From Rhizobium hidalgonense (GTDB lineage: Bacteria > Pseudomonadota > Alphaproteobacteria > Rhizobiales > Rhizobiaceae), in the NCBI RefSeq assembly GCF_002914525.1, contig NZ_LODW01000051.1:1-64000 (forward strand): a stretch of 64,000 bases of DNA. The letters are read 5' to 3'. Each line of letters begins with the position of its first letter. Positions within the stretch are counted from its first letter, which is position 1. The notes under the pieces were generated by a model. It ran no database searches. It worked only from the letters and a program-made list of their open reading frames with translations, and was not told the DNA's origin. This document shows positions 9,460 to 17,152 of this stretch, in pieces. The translations under genes were made by a program, and so were the position numbers.

Positions 9460-9927
9460 TCAGTTCCGGCTGCCCGACGAGGAGGCAGGCTTCGGCTTGC
9501 TGTCGAGATGTTTGTAGAGCTCGGTCAGCTGCGACTTCGGCGCCGGGCATCCCTTCGATTTGGCGATGCTGGTCAGGACATTGTTCCTGTTGCGCAATGC
9601 ATCGATCTCGACCTTCTCGGGCGATTTCGGGTCCATGAAAAACAGCGCCGGCAGGAACAGCAGCACACCGGTCGCCCCAAGGACGATGTTCTTGCCTTGC
9701 GCATCGGTCCGCTCCTTCACCGTCGACGAGATCTGCCGCTCGTTGGCCTCGAATTCACGGGTGATGCCGGCGCAATCGAAGGCGCTGTCGGACGGGTTGG
9801 TCGAAGCGACCGGACGTGCCTCTCGGCCGGCACAGCCGGCAAGAGCCAGAGAAAAGGCAAGGATCAGCGCCGTCGATCTTGGAAGGATTTAGGCGGGCTT
9901 GTTTGTCGAAATGCTGCGGGTGGTCAT
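9460..9927 (-). pseudogene. Small lipoprotein gene interrupted by an in-frame TAA in its signal peptide
   Basis: An ATG at 9925-9927, preceded by AGGA, opens a frame that reaches TAA at 9889-9891 after 12 codons and then continues open in the same frame to 9460. Directly after the stop, the frame encodes a good lipoprotein signal ending LALAGC, then a mature part with Cys-containing segments, a hydrophobic patch (IVLGATGVLLFLPALFF) and a Ser/Lys-rich tail. Without the TAA it would be a 155-residue lipoprotein. A shortened version could start at an internal GTG (9718-9720) but would lose the lipobox. I read this as a recent nonsense mutation or a sequencing error; use of a rare start such as CTG after the stop cannot be excluded. 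Confidence 0.6.
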
Positions 9928-9940
9928 TGTCCTGCTTTCG

Positions 9941-11662
9941 TTACCAATGAGCGGATGCGCTGAAATAAAAGAGCCCGCCGTCGACATCGTCGAGGCTGCT
10001 TGCAACAATGTCGGAATAGCCGAGGTCGGCGCTGATATTGCCGCCGACGGTCCTGATGCCGGCCGTCCAGCTGGCGAGATCGCCGCCTGTCATGTCGAAG
10101 CGTTTTTGCGCATAGACATGGCCGTAGTCGAAGCCGAGATAGGGGCGCAGCTCACCGAATGCCTTCGCAGCCGCGCCGCCATTTTGGTTGGACCCCGTTC
10201 TCCAGACGATCTCGTTGTGGCTGAACGCGCCGTTATTGCCGAACAGCACGCTTTCGCGGGTGCCGCGGACATTGCCGTAACCGCCGAGCGAGATCTGTTC
10301 GGCGCCAAGGAGATTGTCGGGCGAATATTGACCTGTGATGAGCGAGGTCAGTTCAAACTGCCGGCCGCCGGCCTGGAACGGCTGCGTCACACTGATCGTG
10401 GCGTTGAATTTCGAAAATCGCGGATCGGCATTACCGGCGCCGGGATCCCCCGGGTCCACCGCATCGAACAGGCCGAGCCCCTTGTCATAGCTGGCGTCGA
10501 ACATCCAGATGCCGCCGAACATGCGGCGGGAATGGGAAATGCCGATATCGCCGACCGTATAGCGGCGGCTGCCGACCTCGATCAGATTGCCGAGCAGGAA
10601 ATTGTTGGTCTGTTTGTAGGTCAGGCCGCTGCGGACGGTGGTGATCGAATCCTTGTCGCGGAAGACGACGCGATCGATGCCGAGACCCGCCTGCCCCGAA
10701 TTGCCCGAGGTTTCGAGCGTGCTGAAGTTTCCTTCGACGGCACTTTCATACTGGTACCAGGAGCCGTTCAGCGAAACGGTGGAGTAACCGTAGGGCACGC
10801 TGACGCTGCCGGAATAGCTGTTGCCAAAACCTTTTCCGTCGTCGCTCCACGGATAGTCCGGGCCGCTATGCTCGTAGGAGAAGTTCCACTGATCGTTGAT
10901 ATCGAGCAGATCGTCGAAGCCGAGCGATGCCGAACTCCGGGAAAAGCCGGTGCTTTCCTGCCCCATATTGTTGTTGCCGAAGGAAACGTGCCAGGGCCGC
11001 CCCTGACGGTTTTCGATGTTGAGGATGGAGGTTCCGTCCTTCGGACCGGGCAGCATGGCCGACTTGGCATCGTTGAACTGCAGCCGGTTCATCTGGTCGA
11101 GCCCCTGCTCGATATCGCGGATATTGACCACCCGGCCGATCAGACCTGGAAAGGCTGTCGCCAGCGAAGCGTTGCCGGCAACTTTCTGGCCATTGAGATA
11201 GATGTCGGAGAGCGTGCCTTCGACGACGAGAAGGCGGAGGATCCTGGTCTTGCGGATATCCTGCTGCGGCACATAGGCCCGCGAGGTGACGTAGCCGTGA
11301 TCGATATAGAGATGGGTGACCTCTCTGAGGACCGCATTGATCTCGGCAAGACCGATGCAGCGGTTGCCGTAGGGCGCCGTCACCTTGCCGATTTCCTGCG
11401 CCGAGAGAAGGTGCGTCCCATCGATCTCGACCCGGGTGATGTCGAAACAGGCGCCGTTCCCGCCGCCGGCGGGCACAGCGCCGTGCTCCGTCTCCGCGCC
11501 GCCGCCCGGGGTGGCGCGGCGAAGCGCATCCAGCCGCTGCGTCTGCGACTGCTCGTCCTGACGGCGGTTGAAATCATCGGCCGGCGTTTGTGCATAGGCT
11601 GGAACGATCGCCACTGCCAGGGCAGCGCCAGCAACCAGAAAGCATCGAATTTCTGTGGTCAT
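9941..11662 (-). CDS. TpsB family outer-membrane transporter (ShlB/FhaC/CdiB type)
   Basis: 573 residues. It has a cleavable signal peptide (residues 1-24, ending AYAQ), a Gln/Arg-rich linker, a POTRA domain from about residue 70 (FDITRVEIDGTHLLS) that binds the TPS domain of the substrate, then a 16-stranded beta-barrel. The barrel carries the family loop motif around VRGTRE and ends in an aromatic residue (Trp) as outer-membrane proteins do. The start at 11662 is chosen because the signal peptide begins there; the frame is open further upstream only through the preceding gene. It should export and probably fold the giant exoprotein encoded 3' in the same operon. Order B-lipoproteins-A-I resembles CDI loci with accessory genes. 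Confidence 0.9.
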   Translation of the reverse strand: MTTEIRCFLVAGAALAVAIVPAYAQTPADDFNRRQDEQSQTQRLDALRRATPGGGAETEHGAVPAGGGNGACFDITRVEIDGTHLLSAQEIGKVTAPYGNRCIGLAEINAVLREVTHLYIDHGYVTSRAYVPQQDIRKTRILRLLVVEGTLSDIYLNGQKVAGNASLATAFPGLIGRVVNIRDIEQGLDQMNRLQFNDAKSAMLPGPKDGTSILNIENRQGRPWHVSFGNNNMGQESTGFSRSSASLGFDDLLDINDQWNFSYEHSGPDYPWSDDGKGFGNSYSGSVSVPYGYSTVSLNGSWYQYESAVEGNFSTLETSGNSGQAGLGIDRVVFRDKDSITTVRSGLTYKQTNNFLLGNLIEVGSRRYTVGDIGISHSRRMFGGIWMFDASYDKGLGLFDAVDPGDPGAGNADPRFSKFNATISVTQPFQAGGRQFELTSLITGQYSPDNLLGAEQISLGGYGNVRGTRESVLFGNNGAFSHNEIVWRTGSNQNGGAAAKAFGELRPYLGFDYGHVYAQKRFDMTGGDLASWTAGIRTVGGNISADLGYSDIVASSLDDVDGGLFYFSASAHW

Positions 11663-11676
11663 GGGTGAAAATTCGG

Positions 11677-12294
11677 CTACTTCGCGGCGATGGACTGGAG
11701 TTCGTCGAGGGCCGGTTTCAGCCCTTTCAGCGAGAAACGGATATTGACGTCCTGGCCGTTCATCAGCCGCACCAGCCCTTCGGCACTCGCGCCCTTTTTC
11801 AGCGCCGCGGCCGTCTTGGCATCCAGCGCCAACTGCGCCCAGCATCCGGTCTGGTTGCAGTTGCGGTAATCGAGCCTGGCGACGGGCTTGCCGTCCGCCT
11901 TGATCGACAGACCGGAGGGCAGGAAGACGTTGAGCGGCAAGAGAGCGGTCAGCACCAGCGGCGGCTTGCCCTTGTCGGCCTTGCCCTGGGAGCCGGCCGG
12001 CGGTGCTGAAATCGCCAGCGTCAGGATATTGACCGGCTTGCCGTCTTTGGCGACTTGCGCGACCTGTGCGACCTCGCACGCCTCGGTGCCTTCAGCACCG
12101 GTGCAGCGATAATACCAGTCGTCGAATTTCTGTGATCTTATTGTCGGCGCCGGTTGGGCCGGCGCCTGCACCTGTTCTTGATCCGCTGAAACGGCAGACT
12201 GCGCAAAAGACGGATTGGCACATGCAATGGATATCAAAGCCGGGGCGATCATCCGGAGGCCCCGCTTCATGCCGCTTTTCGAAAAGTATCTCAT
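11677..12294 (-). CDS. IalB-family (invasion-associated locus B) periplasmic protein
   Basis: 205 residues with a signal peptide ending SFAQ and a mature domain of the invasion-associated locus B family. That family is recognised by the DDW-Y-C opening (KFDDWYYRC), a CNQTGC motif near the middle of the domain, and the pattern of conserved cysteines expected to form disulfides. IalB proteins are periplasmic or surface proteins of alphaproteobacteria with poorly defined function. The gene is first in the operon, 14 bases before tpsB, so it is co-transcribed with the exoprotein system, which is an unusual partner. The start at 12294 has a weak ribosome site; an ATG eight codons downstream is an alternative. 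Confidence 0.8.
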   Translation of the reverse strand: MRYFSKSGMKRGLRMIAPALISIACANPSFAQSAVSADQEQVQAPAQPAPTIRSQKFDDWYYRCTGAEGTEACEVAQVAQVAKDGKPVNILTLAISAPPAGSQGKADKGKPPLVLTALLPLNVFLPSGLSIKADGKPVARLDYRNCNQTGCWAQLALDAKTAAALKKGASAEGLVRLMNGQDVNIRFSLKGLKPALDELQSIAAK

Positions 12295-12980
12295 TTAAAA
12301 TGCAACTTCAGGAAGATTTTATTCACGTGGCCAGTCATATCGCTACAATCCGCACCCCGGTCAACCTTAACGTGTCAGCACGGTAAAGTTTGCGTTAGGT
12401 ATTTACTTCGCGTTCTGGGAGATTCCGTCCAGTCTGCCGAGACCCCACTCTCGACGACATCGCCCGCCGATTCCAAAATTAGAATGAAACCGAGTGGCGA
12501 GGCATAGGAGACGACACGCAACTTACGCGAAGCTGGCCATCAGCTCGTTATCATTGAAAATCAGGCGCATAGGCGGACGGGATGAATAATTCCGCGCTAT
12601 CGGAAATCCATAGGATTTTGCGGAAGATGAGCCGCACTCATTTTGAAGAAGAGACGTTCCCAGGCGCTGGGATCATTTCCAATACTGCGCGCAAATACAG
12701 AGATGTATTTTAGAAATTCATTGCACCACCGGTTGCTATTGTTGTTCTTTCGTAAAAAGAGAGCACAACCGAATGGCGAAACGGTAATGCCGGCGTTGCT
12801 CGGAATGGAATCCGCCGATAACATTCGGGAAAATCATGTTAGCCGCGAATCGGCGATGCTGATCCTTCCTCCCTCGTGAAAGGCCGAACTGCAAGGAACG
12901 GTTTCACGCGCGGCGCAGCCGCAGGACTGTCATTTTCGAGATGACATCCGCCCCGTTCTCTGCGAAAAAGGGCGTGATGA
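12295..12980. other. Intergenic region between the divergent CDI-like and thi operons
   Basis: About 690 bases without a supportable gene. Short frames on both strands (around 12600-12880) lack ribosome sites, coding bias and recognisable products. The stretch is more AT-rich than its surroundings. It must hold the promoter for the minus-strand CDI-like operon near 12300-12400 and the promoter for the plus-strand thi transcript near its right end, but I cannot point to convincing -35/-10 pairs. Confidence 0.6.
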
Positions 12981-13060
12981 GAGACAGGGGCGTTCGTCGG
13001 AAGACGGGCTGAGAAGCACCCTTCGAACCTGAACCGGATAATGCCGGCGGAGGGAGTCGC
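12981..13060 (+). promoter_or_regulatory. TPP (thiamine pyrophosphate) riboswitch
   Basis: The THI-box core is plain: GCTGAGA at 13008-13014, followed by ACCTGAACCGGATAATGCCG (13027-13046) and GGAGGGA. These are the conserved pyrimidine- and pyrophosphate-sensing strands. The element sits in the leader of thiM, about 60 bases before its start, so thiamine pyrophosphate should repress the whole thiMED operon. Confidence 0.95.
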
Positions 13061-13100
13061 TCGGGGTAGCGGTTTTGCCCGCACGAATTGCCCCGTGCCC

Positions 13101-13119
13101 GCCCCCGCCTGAAAGGGGC
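13101..13119 (+). promoter_or_regulatory. Candidate riboswitch expression platform: Shine-Dalgarno sequestering hairpin
   Basis: GCCCC (13101-13105) can pair with GGGGC (13115-13119), which includes the thiM ribosome site GAAAGGGG. There is no U-tract after it. This suggests that ligand binding controls translation initiation rather than transcription termination, as is common for TPP riboswitches in Gram-negative bacteria. The competing antisequester pairing was not worked out. Confidence 0.5.
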
Positions 13120-13122
13120 CAC

Positions 13123-13926
13123 ATGCAGACCATGACCACACCAGGAGCCATGCTGAAGGCGATGCGCGAGAAGCCGCCGCTCGTTCAGTGCATCACCAAT
13201 TATGTCGCGATGAATGTCGCCGCCAATGTTCTCTTGGCCGCCGGCGCTTCGCCGGCCATGGTGCATGCGGCCGAGGAAGCCGGCGAATTCGCCGGTATTG
13301 CCAATGCGCTGACCATCAATATCGGCACGCTGTCGACGCAATGGATCGACGGCATGCGGGCGGCGGCGAAGGCGGCAACCTCCGCCGGCAAACCCTGGGT
13401 GCTCGATCCGGTCGCCCATTATGCCACGGCGTTCCGCCGCGATGCGGTCGCCAGTCTGCTGGCACTCAAGCCGTCGATCATCCGCGGCAACGCTTCGGAG
13501 ATCATCGCCCTTGCCGGCGGCGAAAGCCGCGGCCAGGGCGTCGACAGCCGCGACCCGGTCGAGCAGGCCGAAGGTTCGGCGCGATGGCTGGCTGAGCGCC
13601 AGCAGGCAGTGGTTGCCGTGACCGGGCCTGTCGATTTTGTCACCGACGGGGCGCAGGCGGTGCGCATAACGGGCGGATCAGCCCTGATGCCGCAGGTCAC
13701 AGCGCTGGGCTGCTCGCTCACCTGCCTTGTTGGCGCCTTTGCCGCGACCGCACCCAACAATCTATTCGGCGCGACAGTCGCAGCGCTTGCAACCTTCGCC
13801 ATCGCCGGCGAGGAGGCAGCGCTCGGTGCGGCCGGGCCCGGCTCCTTCGCCTGGCGCTTCCTCGATGCGCTGCACGCGCTCGACGCCGAAACACTCGACG
13901 CCAGGGCAAGGATATCGGCCGCATGA
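13123..13926 (+). CDS. thiM: Hydroxyethylthiazole kinase
   Basis: 267 residues, normal for the family. ThiM phosphorylates 4-methyl-5-(2-hydroxyethyl)thiazole, salvaging the thiazole half of thiamine in the cytosol. The N-terminal segment PLVQCITNYVAMNVAANVLLA is the substrate-binding signature; downstream come DPVA, RGNASEI, a VAVTGP strand and the anion-hole stretch TALGCSLT around residues 190-200. The start is placed at 13123 because GAAAGGGG lies five bases before it; an earlier in-frame start at 13075 would begin inside the riboswitch leader. The stop overlaps the thiE start by four bases. Confidence 0.96.
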   Translation: MQTMTTPGAMLKAMREKPPLVQCITNYVAMNVAANVLLAAGASPAMVHAAEEAGEFAGIANALTINIGTLSTQWIDGMRAAAKAATSAGKPWVLDPVAHYATAFRRDAVASLLALKPSIIRGNASEIIALAGGESRGQGVDSRDPVEQAEGSARWLAERQQAVVAVTGPVDFVTDGAQAVRITGGSALMPQVTALGCSLTCLVGAFAATAPNNLFGATVAALATFAIAGEEAALGAAGPGSFAWRFLDALHALDAETLDARARISAA

Positions 13927-14558
13927 AGCATTTCGATCTTTCTCTCTATCTCGTGCTCGATCCCGATCTCTGTGCCGGGATCGGCATGGTCGAGACCGCG
14001 CGCCTTGCCGTTGCCGGCGGCGCAACGATGGTGCAGTTGCGTGACAAACACGCCGGCACCGCCGCGATGATTGAGACCGGCCGCGCCTTGAAACAGGCGC
14101 TCGCCGGGACCGGCGCCCTGCTGATCGTCAACGACGATGTCGAGGCGGCAATCGCCATCGACGCCGATGGGTTGCATATCGGCCAGGAGGATATGAATGC
14201 GTTGACGGCGCGGGGGATGATCGGCCCCGAGATGATCCTCGGCCTGTCGGTCGAGACCGAAGCGCTTGCCGCTGCCGTCGATCCCAGCCTGGTCGATTAT
14301 ACCGGCGTCGGGCCGGTGTTTGCGACCCCGACCAAGGCCGACCACAAGCAGCCGATCGGCTTCGAAGGTCTGGCAAAGCTGGTGAACGCCTCGCCGGTGC
14401 CGTCGGTGGCGATCGGCGGCCTCAAGGTGGAGCATGTGGCGCAAGTGTTTGCCGCCGGCGCCAAGGGGCTTGCCGTCGTCTCAGCGATCGCAGGCACGCC
14501 GGACCCTGAAGCGGCCACGCGCCGCATCGCCGCAGAAATCCGGAAGGTCCGCCCATGA
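13923..14558 (+). CDS. thiE: Thiamine-phosphate synthase
   Basis: 211-residue TIM-barrel enzyme that joins HMP pyrophosphate and thiazole phosphate to give thiamine phosphate. Hallmarks are YLVLDPDLC at the start, the pyrophosphate/HMP-binding strand VQLRDK (about residues 38-43), IVNDDVEAA, the DGLHIGQED loop (about 80-88), and GVGPVFATPTK (about 127-137), followed by the phosphate-binding VAIGG. It overlaps both neighbours by four bases (ATGA junctions), implying translational coupling within the riboswitch-controlled operon. Confidence 0.95.
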   Translation: MKHFDLSLYLVLDPDLCAGIGMVETARLAVAGGATMVQLRDKHAGTAAMIETGRALKQALAGTGALLIVNDDVEAAIAIDADGLHIGQEDMNALTARGMIGPEMILGLSVETEALAAAVDPSLVDYTGVGPVFATPTKADHKQPIGFEGLAKLVNASPVPSVAIGGLKVEHVAQVFAAGAKGLAVVSAIAGTPDPEAATRRIAAEIRKVRP

Positions 14559-15388
14559 TCTGCAACGTTTTGTCCATCGCCGGCTCCGACCCTTCGGGCG
14601 GCGCCGGCATCCAGGCCGATCTCAAGGCCTTTTCCGCCCGCGGCGTCTACGGCATGGCGGTGCTGACGGCGCTGACGGCGCAGAACACTCAGGGTGTCAG
14701 CGGTGTGCATCTGGTGCCGCCGCAATTCGTCGCCGACCAGATAAGCGCGGTTTTTGCCGATGTGCGCGTCGACGCCGTCAAGATCGGCATGATCGCCAAT
14801 GCCGGCATCGCCGAGGCTGTCGCCGCAGCCCTTTCCGCTTCTCTGGCTGCAGCACCGGCCGACCGGCGCGCCATCCCTGTCGTCATCGACCCGGTGATGA
14901 TTGCCAAGGGCGGCGCCGCCCTGCTCGCGCCCGAAGCGGTCGACGTGCTGACCCGCCGGCTGCTGCCGCTTGCCACCCTTCTGACCCCGAACCTGCCTGA
15001 GGCCGCCGCCCTGCTGCATCAGCCGGTCGCAACCGACCGCGCCGAGATGGCGGCGCAGGCCGAGCAGCTGCGTGCGCTCGGCCCCGCCGCGGTGCTGGTC
15101 AAGGGCGGCCATCTCGACAGCGACGAGAGTCCCGACGTGCTGGCCACCGCCGGCGGTCTGCACTGGTTCGAAGCTTTGCGCGTGCCGACCAAGAACACCC
15201 ATGGCACCGGCTGCACGCTCTCCAGCGCACTGGCGGCCGAACTCGCCAAGGGCGCCCCGGTGCAGGAGGCGGTCGCCATCGCCAAGAACTATCTCGCCGC
15301 CGCGGTCGCCGCCGCCGGAAACCTCACCGTCGGCTCCGGCCACGGCCCGGTGCAGCATTTTCATGCGCTTTGGAAAGACCGCGACTGA
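14555..15388 (+). CDS. thiD: Hydroxymethylpyrimidine / phosphomethylpyrimidine kinase
   Basis: 277 residues of the ribokinase superfamily. ThiD carries out the two phosphorylations of HMP, so together with ThiM and ThiE it completes salvage of both halves of thiamine. Seen: IAGSDPSGGAGIQADLK at the N terminus, the GVYGMAVLTALTAQNT substrate loop, VKIGMI, DPVM, and the GTGCTLSSALAAELAKG anion hole with the catalytic residues near residue 220. It is the last gene of the operon and is followed after 45 bases by an intrinsic terminator. Confidence 0.95.
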   Translation: MICNVLSIAGSDPSGGAGIQADLKAFSARGVYGMAVLTALTAQNTQGVSGVHLVPPQFVADQISAVFADVRVDAVKIGMIANAGIAEAVAAALSASLAAAPADRRAIPVVIDPVMIAKGGAALLAPEAVDVLTRRLLPLATLLTPNLPEAAALLHQPVATDRAEMAAQAEQLRALGPAAVLVKGGHLDSDESPDVLATAGGLHWFEALRVPTKNTHGTGCTLSSALAAELAKGAPVQEAVAIAKNYLAAAVAAAGNLTVGSGHGPVQHFHALWKDRD

Positions 15389-15433
15389 GCCGACCTTCTT
15401 AACAGCTGCGCAAATACCATGACTGCGCTCAAG

Positions 15434-15460
15434 AACGGCCCGGCCTCCCCGGGCCGTTTT
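15434..15460 (+). terminator. Rho-independent terminator after thiMED
   Basis: A perfect 10-base stem, AACGGCCCGG (15434-15443) with CCGGGCCGTT (15449-15458), has a 5-base loop and ends in TTTT. It lies 45 bases past the thiD stop. Confidence 0.9.
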
Positions 15461-15517
15461 GCGTTCCCCTATCGGCCCAGCAGCTCCATTCAAAAAATCC
15501 CTGTTGACAAGCCCGGC

Positions 15518-15570
15518 GAGATAGCCAAGTCTATCTCATTAAAAGGGTATACATTCCGCAATAACGGAAT
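15518..15570 (+). promoter_or_regulatory. Twin operator-like dyads before the GNAT-nagZ-ABC operon
   Basis: Two perfect inverted repeats, both with a six-base spacer: GAGATAG-N6-CTATCTC at 15518-15537 and ATTCCG-N6-CGGAAT at 15553-15570. A TTGACA at 15504-15509 could be a -35 element. The second dyad ends only a few bases before the ribosome site AGGAGGG. No regulator gene is adjacent, so the cognate factor is unknown and must be encoded elsewhere. Confidence 0.6.
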
Positions 15571-15587
15571 AAAAGGAGGGATGACAG

Positions 15588-16070
15588 GTGCCAGACCTGC
15601 TTGTGAGCCTATATTCCACGGAACTCGCCGACCTGAAACAGAAAGCCGCTGATGCCGGCATCTCCGTCCGCCCAGCCCTCCCCCCGGAACTGCATCTCGT
15701 CACCGGCTGGGTGCGCGAACGCTTCAGCCAGAATTGGGCAAGCGAGGTCACCGTCGCCTTCTCCCGTCAGCCCGTTGCCTGCCTGATATCAGTCGAAGGC
15801 GGCAGGCTGCTTGGTTTTGCCTGCTACGACACCACCGCACGGGGTTTCTTCGGCCCGACCGGCGTCGATCCCGAAATGCGCGGCAGGGGTATCGGGCTCG
15901 CGCTGTTTTCCGCCTGCCTGCAGACGATGAAGGCGCTCGGCCATGCCTATGCATTCATCGGTGATGCCGGCCCGGTCGATTTTTACGCCAAGACCGCAGG
16001 CGCAATCACCATCCCTGCCCCCGACAGGGGCATCTACGAAGGCATGCTGCGAAGCACGCCGATCATCTGA
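15588..16070 (+). CDS. GNAT-family N-acetyltransferase
   Basis: 160 residues with the acetyl-CoA binding core of the GNAT fold: a GVDPEMRGRGIGLALFSA segment (about residues 91-108) supplies the R/Q-x-x-G-x-G/A loop, followed by the C-terminal alpha/beta units. The substrate is not predictable from sequence. The start is GTG at 15588, seven bases after a strong AGGAGGG; an ATG at 15581 is out of frame. It is the first gene of an operon with a NagZ-like glycosidase and an oligosaccharide-type importer. Acetylation of an imported amino sugar or peptide is a reasonable but untested idea. Confidence 0.88.
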   Translation: MPDLLVSLYSTELADLKQKAADAGISVRPALPPELHLVTGWVRERFSQNWASEVTVAFSRQPVACLISVEGGRLLGFACYDTTARGFFGPTGVDPEMRGRGIGLALFSACLQTMKALGHAYAFIGDAGPVDFYAKTAGAITIPAPDRGIYEGMLRSTPII

Positions 16071-16086
16071 TCCCGGAGTTACAGAA

Positions 16087-17109
16087 TTGTCCTCGACCCC
16101 ACTCGCCCTTTTCGTCGGCCTGCCGAACCCTGCCATTTCGGATGATGAATTCGCCCTGTTCCGCGAGACCAATCCGCTCGGCCTCTTCGTCGGCCGCCGC
16201 AATCAGCGCGAGCCGGAGCAGACGAAGCGGCTGATCGAACGTTTCCGCGAGGCCGTCGGCCGCGACGACGCGCCCGTCTTCACCGACCAGGAGGGCGGCC
16301 GCGTCCAGCATCTCGACGCCGGCCCCTGGCCGCTCTTCCGCAGCTTCGGCCAGTTTGCCGAACTTGCCCGCCGCGATTTCGATCTCGGCAAAAAGGCACT
16401 GCGCCTTTCCTCCCAGGCCATGGGCGCGATGATGACGGAACTCGGCCTTTCCAGCGGCTGCTCGCCCGTTCTCGACCTCGTCTTCGAGACGACGAGCGCG
16501 GTCATCGGCGCCCGCTCTTTCGGCCCTGATCCCGATTTCATCGCTGCCCTCGGCCGCGAGGTGGTCGACGGCCTGCTCGAGACCGGCAACATGCCCGTGA
16601 TGAAACACATTCCCGGCCATGGCCGCGCGACACTCGACTCCCATAAGGAGCGGCCGGTCGTCGATGCCAGCCGCGAGACGCTCACCGCCACCGATTTCAA
16701 GCCCTTTGTCGCGCTGAAGGACACGCCCTGGGCGATGGTCGCCCACGTCGTCTACTCGGCCTATGACGCGGAACTGCCGGCGTCGATCTCGCCTGTCATG
16801 TACAACGTGATCCGCAACGACATGGGTTATGAGGGCGTGCTGATCTCCGACTGCATCTTCATGGAATCGCTGCAGGGCACGCTGCCGGAACGCGTCAGAC
16901 AGGTGCTCGACGCCGGCTTCGATATCGCCCTCCACAGCCACGGCGACATCCCCGAAAGCGAAGCCGCCGCCAAGGCCGCCCGGCCGCTGACAGAAGCCGC
17001 GCTGAAGCGCATCGCCGCCGGTAAAGCCCGCCTCGGTAATCTCAAGATCGACATCCACACCGCCCACGCCGAGGTCGAAAGCATGTTTGCAAGCGCGCCG
17101 GTCTCCTGA
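16087..17109 (+). CDS. nagZ: Beta-N-acetylglucosaminidase, glycoside hydrolase family 3 (NagZ-like)
   Basis: 340 residues, the normal NagZ length. The enzyme removes N-acetylglucosamine from muropeptide or chito-oligosaccharide ends. Seen: FTDQEGGRVQHL (about residues 59-70), the NagZ motif KHIPGHG followed by the catalytic histidine/aspartate loop DSH (about 173-187), and VMYNVIRNDMGYEGVLISD, whose final Asp is the expected nucleophile. A TTG start at 16087 is chosen because GGAG lies eight bases upstream and the family N terminus (LALFVGLP) begins there; the frame stays open into the previous gene but that part is not NagZ-like. No signal peptide, so it should act in the cytosol after import by the transporter encoded next. 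Confidence 0.9.
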   Translation: MSSTPLALFVGLPNPAISDDEFALFRETNPLGLFVGRRNQREPEQTKRLIERFREAVGRDDAPVFTDQEGGRVQHLDAGPWPLFRSFGQFAELARRDFDLGKKALRLSSQAMGAMMTELGLSSGCSPVLDLVFETTSAVIGARSFGPDPDFIAALGREVVDGLLETGNMPVMKHIPGHGRATLDSHKERPVVDASRETLTATDFKPFVALKDTPWAMVAHVVYSAYDAELPASISPVMYNVIRNDMGYEGVLISDCIFMESLQGTLPERVRQVLDAGFDIALHSHGDIPESEAAAKAARPLTEAALKRIAAGKARLGNLKIDIHTAHAEVESMFASAPVS

Positions 17110-17152
17110 CCGGCAGATTATTTTTCACCGCATAAGAAAAGGGGAATAGAAC

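Noticed and set aside
9899..11668. 589-codon plus-strand frame opposite tpsB
   Set aside because: Antisense to a well-supported TpsB gene with signal peptide, POTRA and barrel; the frame has no recognisable protein features.
12597..12879. Short overlapping frames on both strands in the CDI/thi intergenic region
   Set aside because: No ribosome sites, atypical codon use and no family resemblance; treated as chance open frames in non-coding DNA.
13075..13122. Earlier in-frame start for thiM
   Set aside because: It would start in the riboswitch expression platform, has no ribosome site, and adds residues before the conserved ThiM N terminus.
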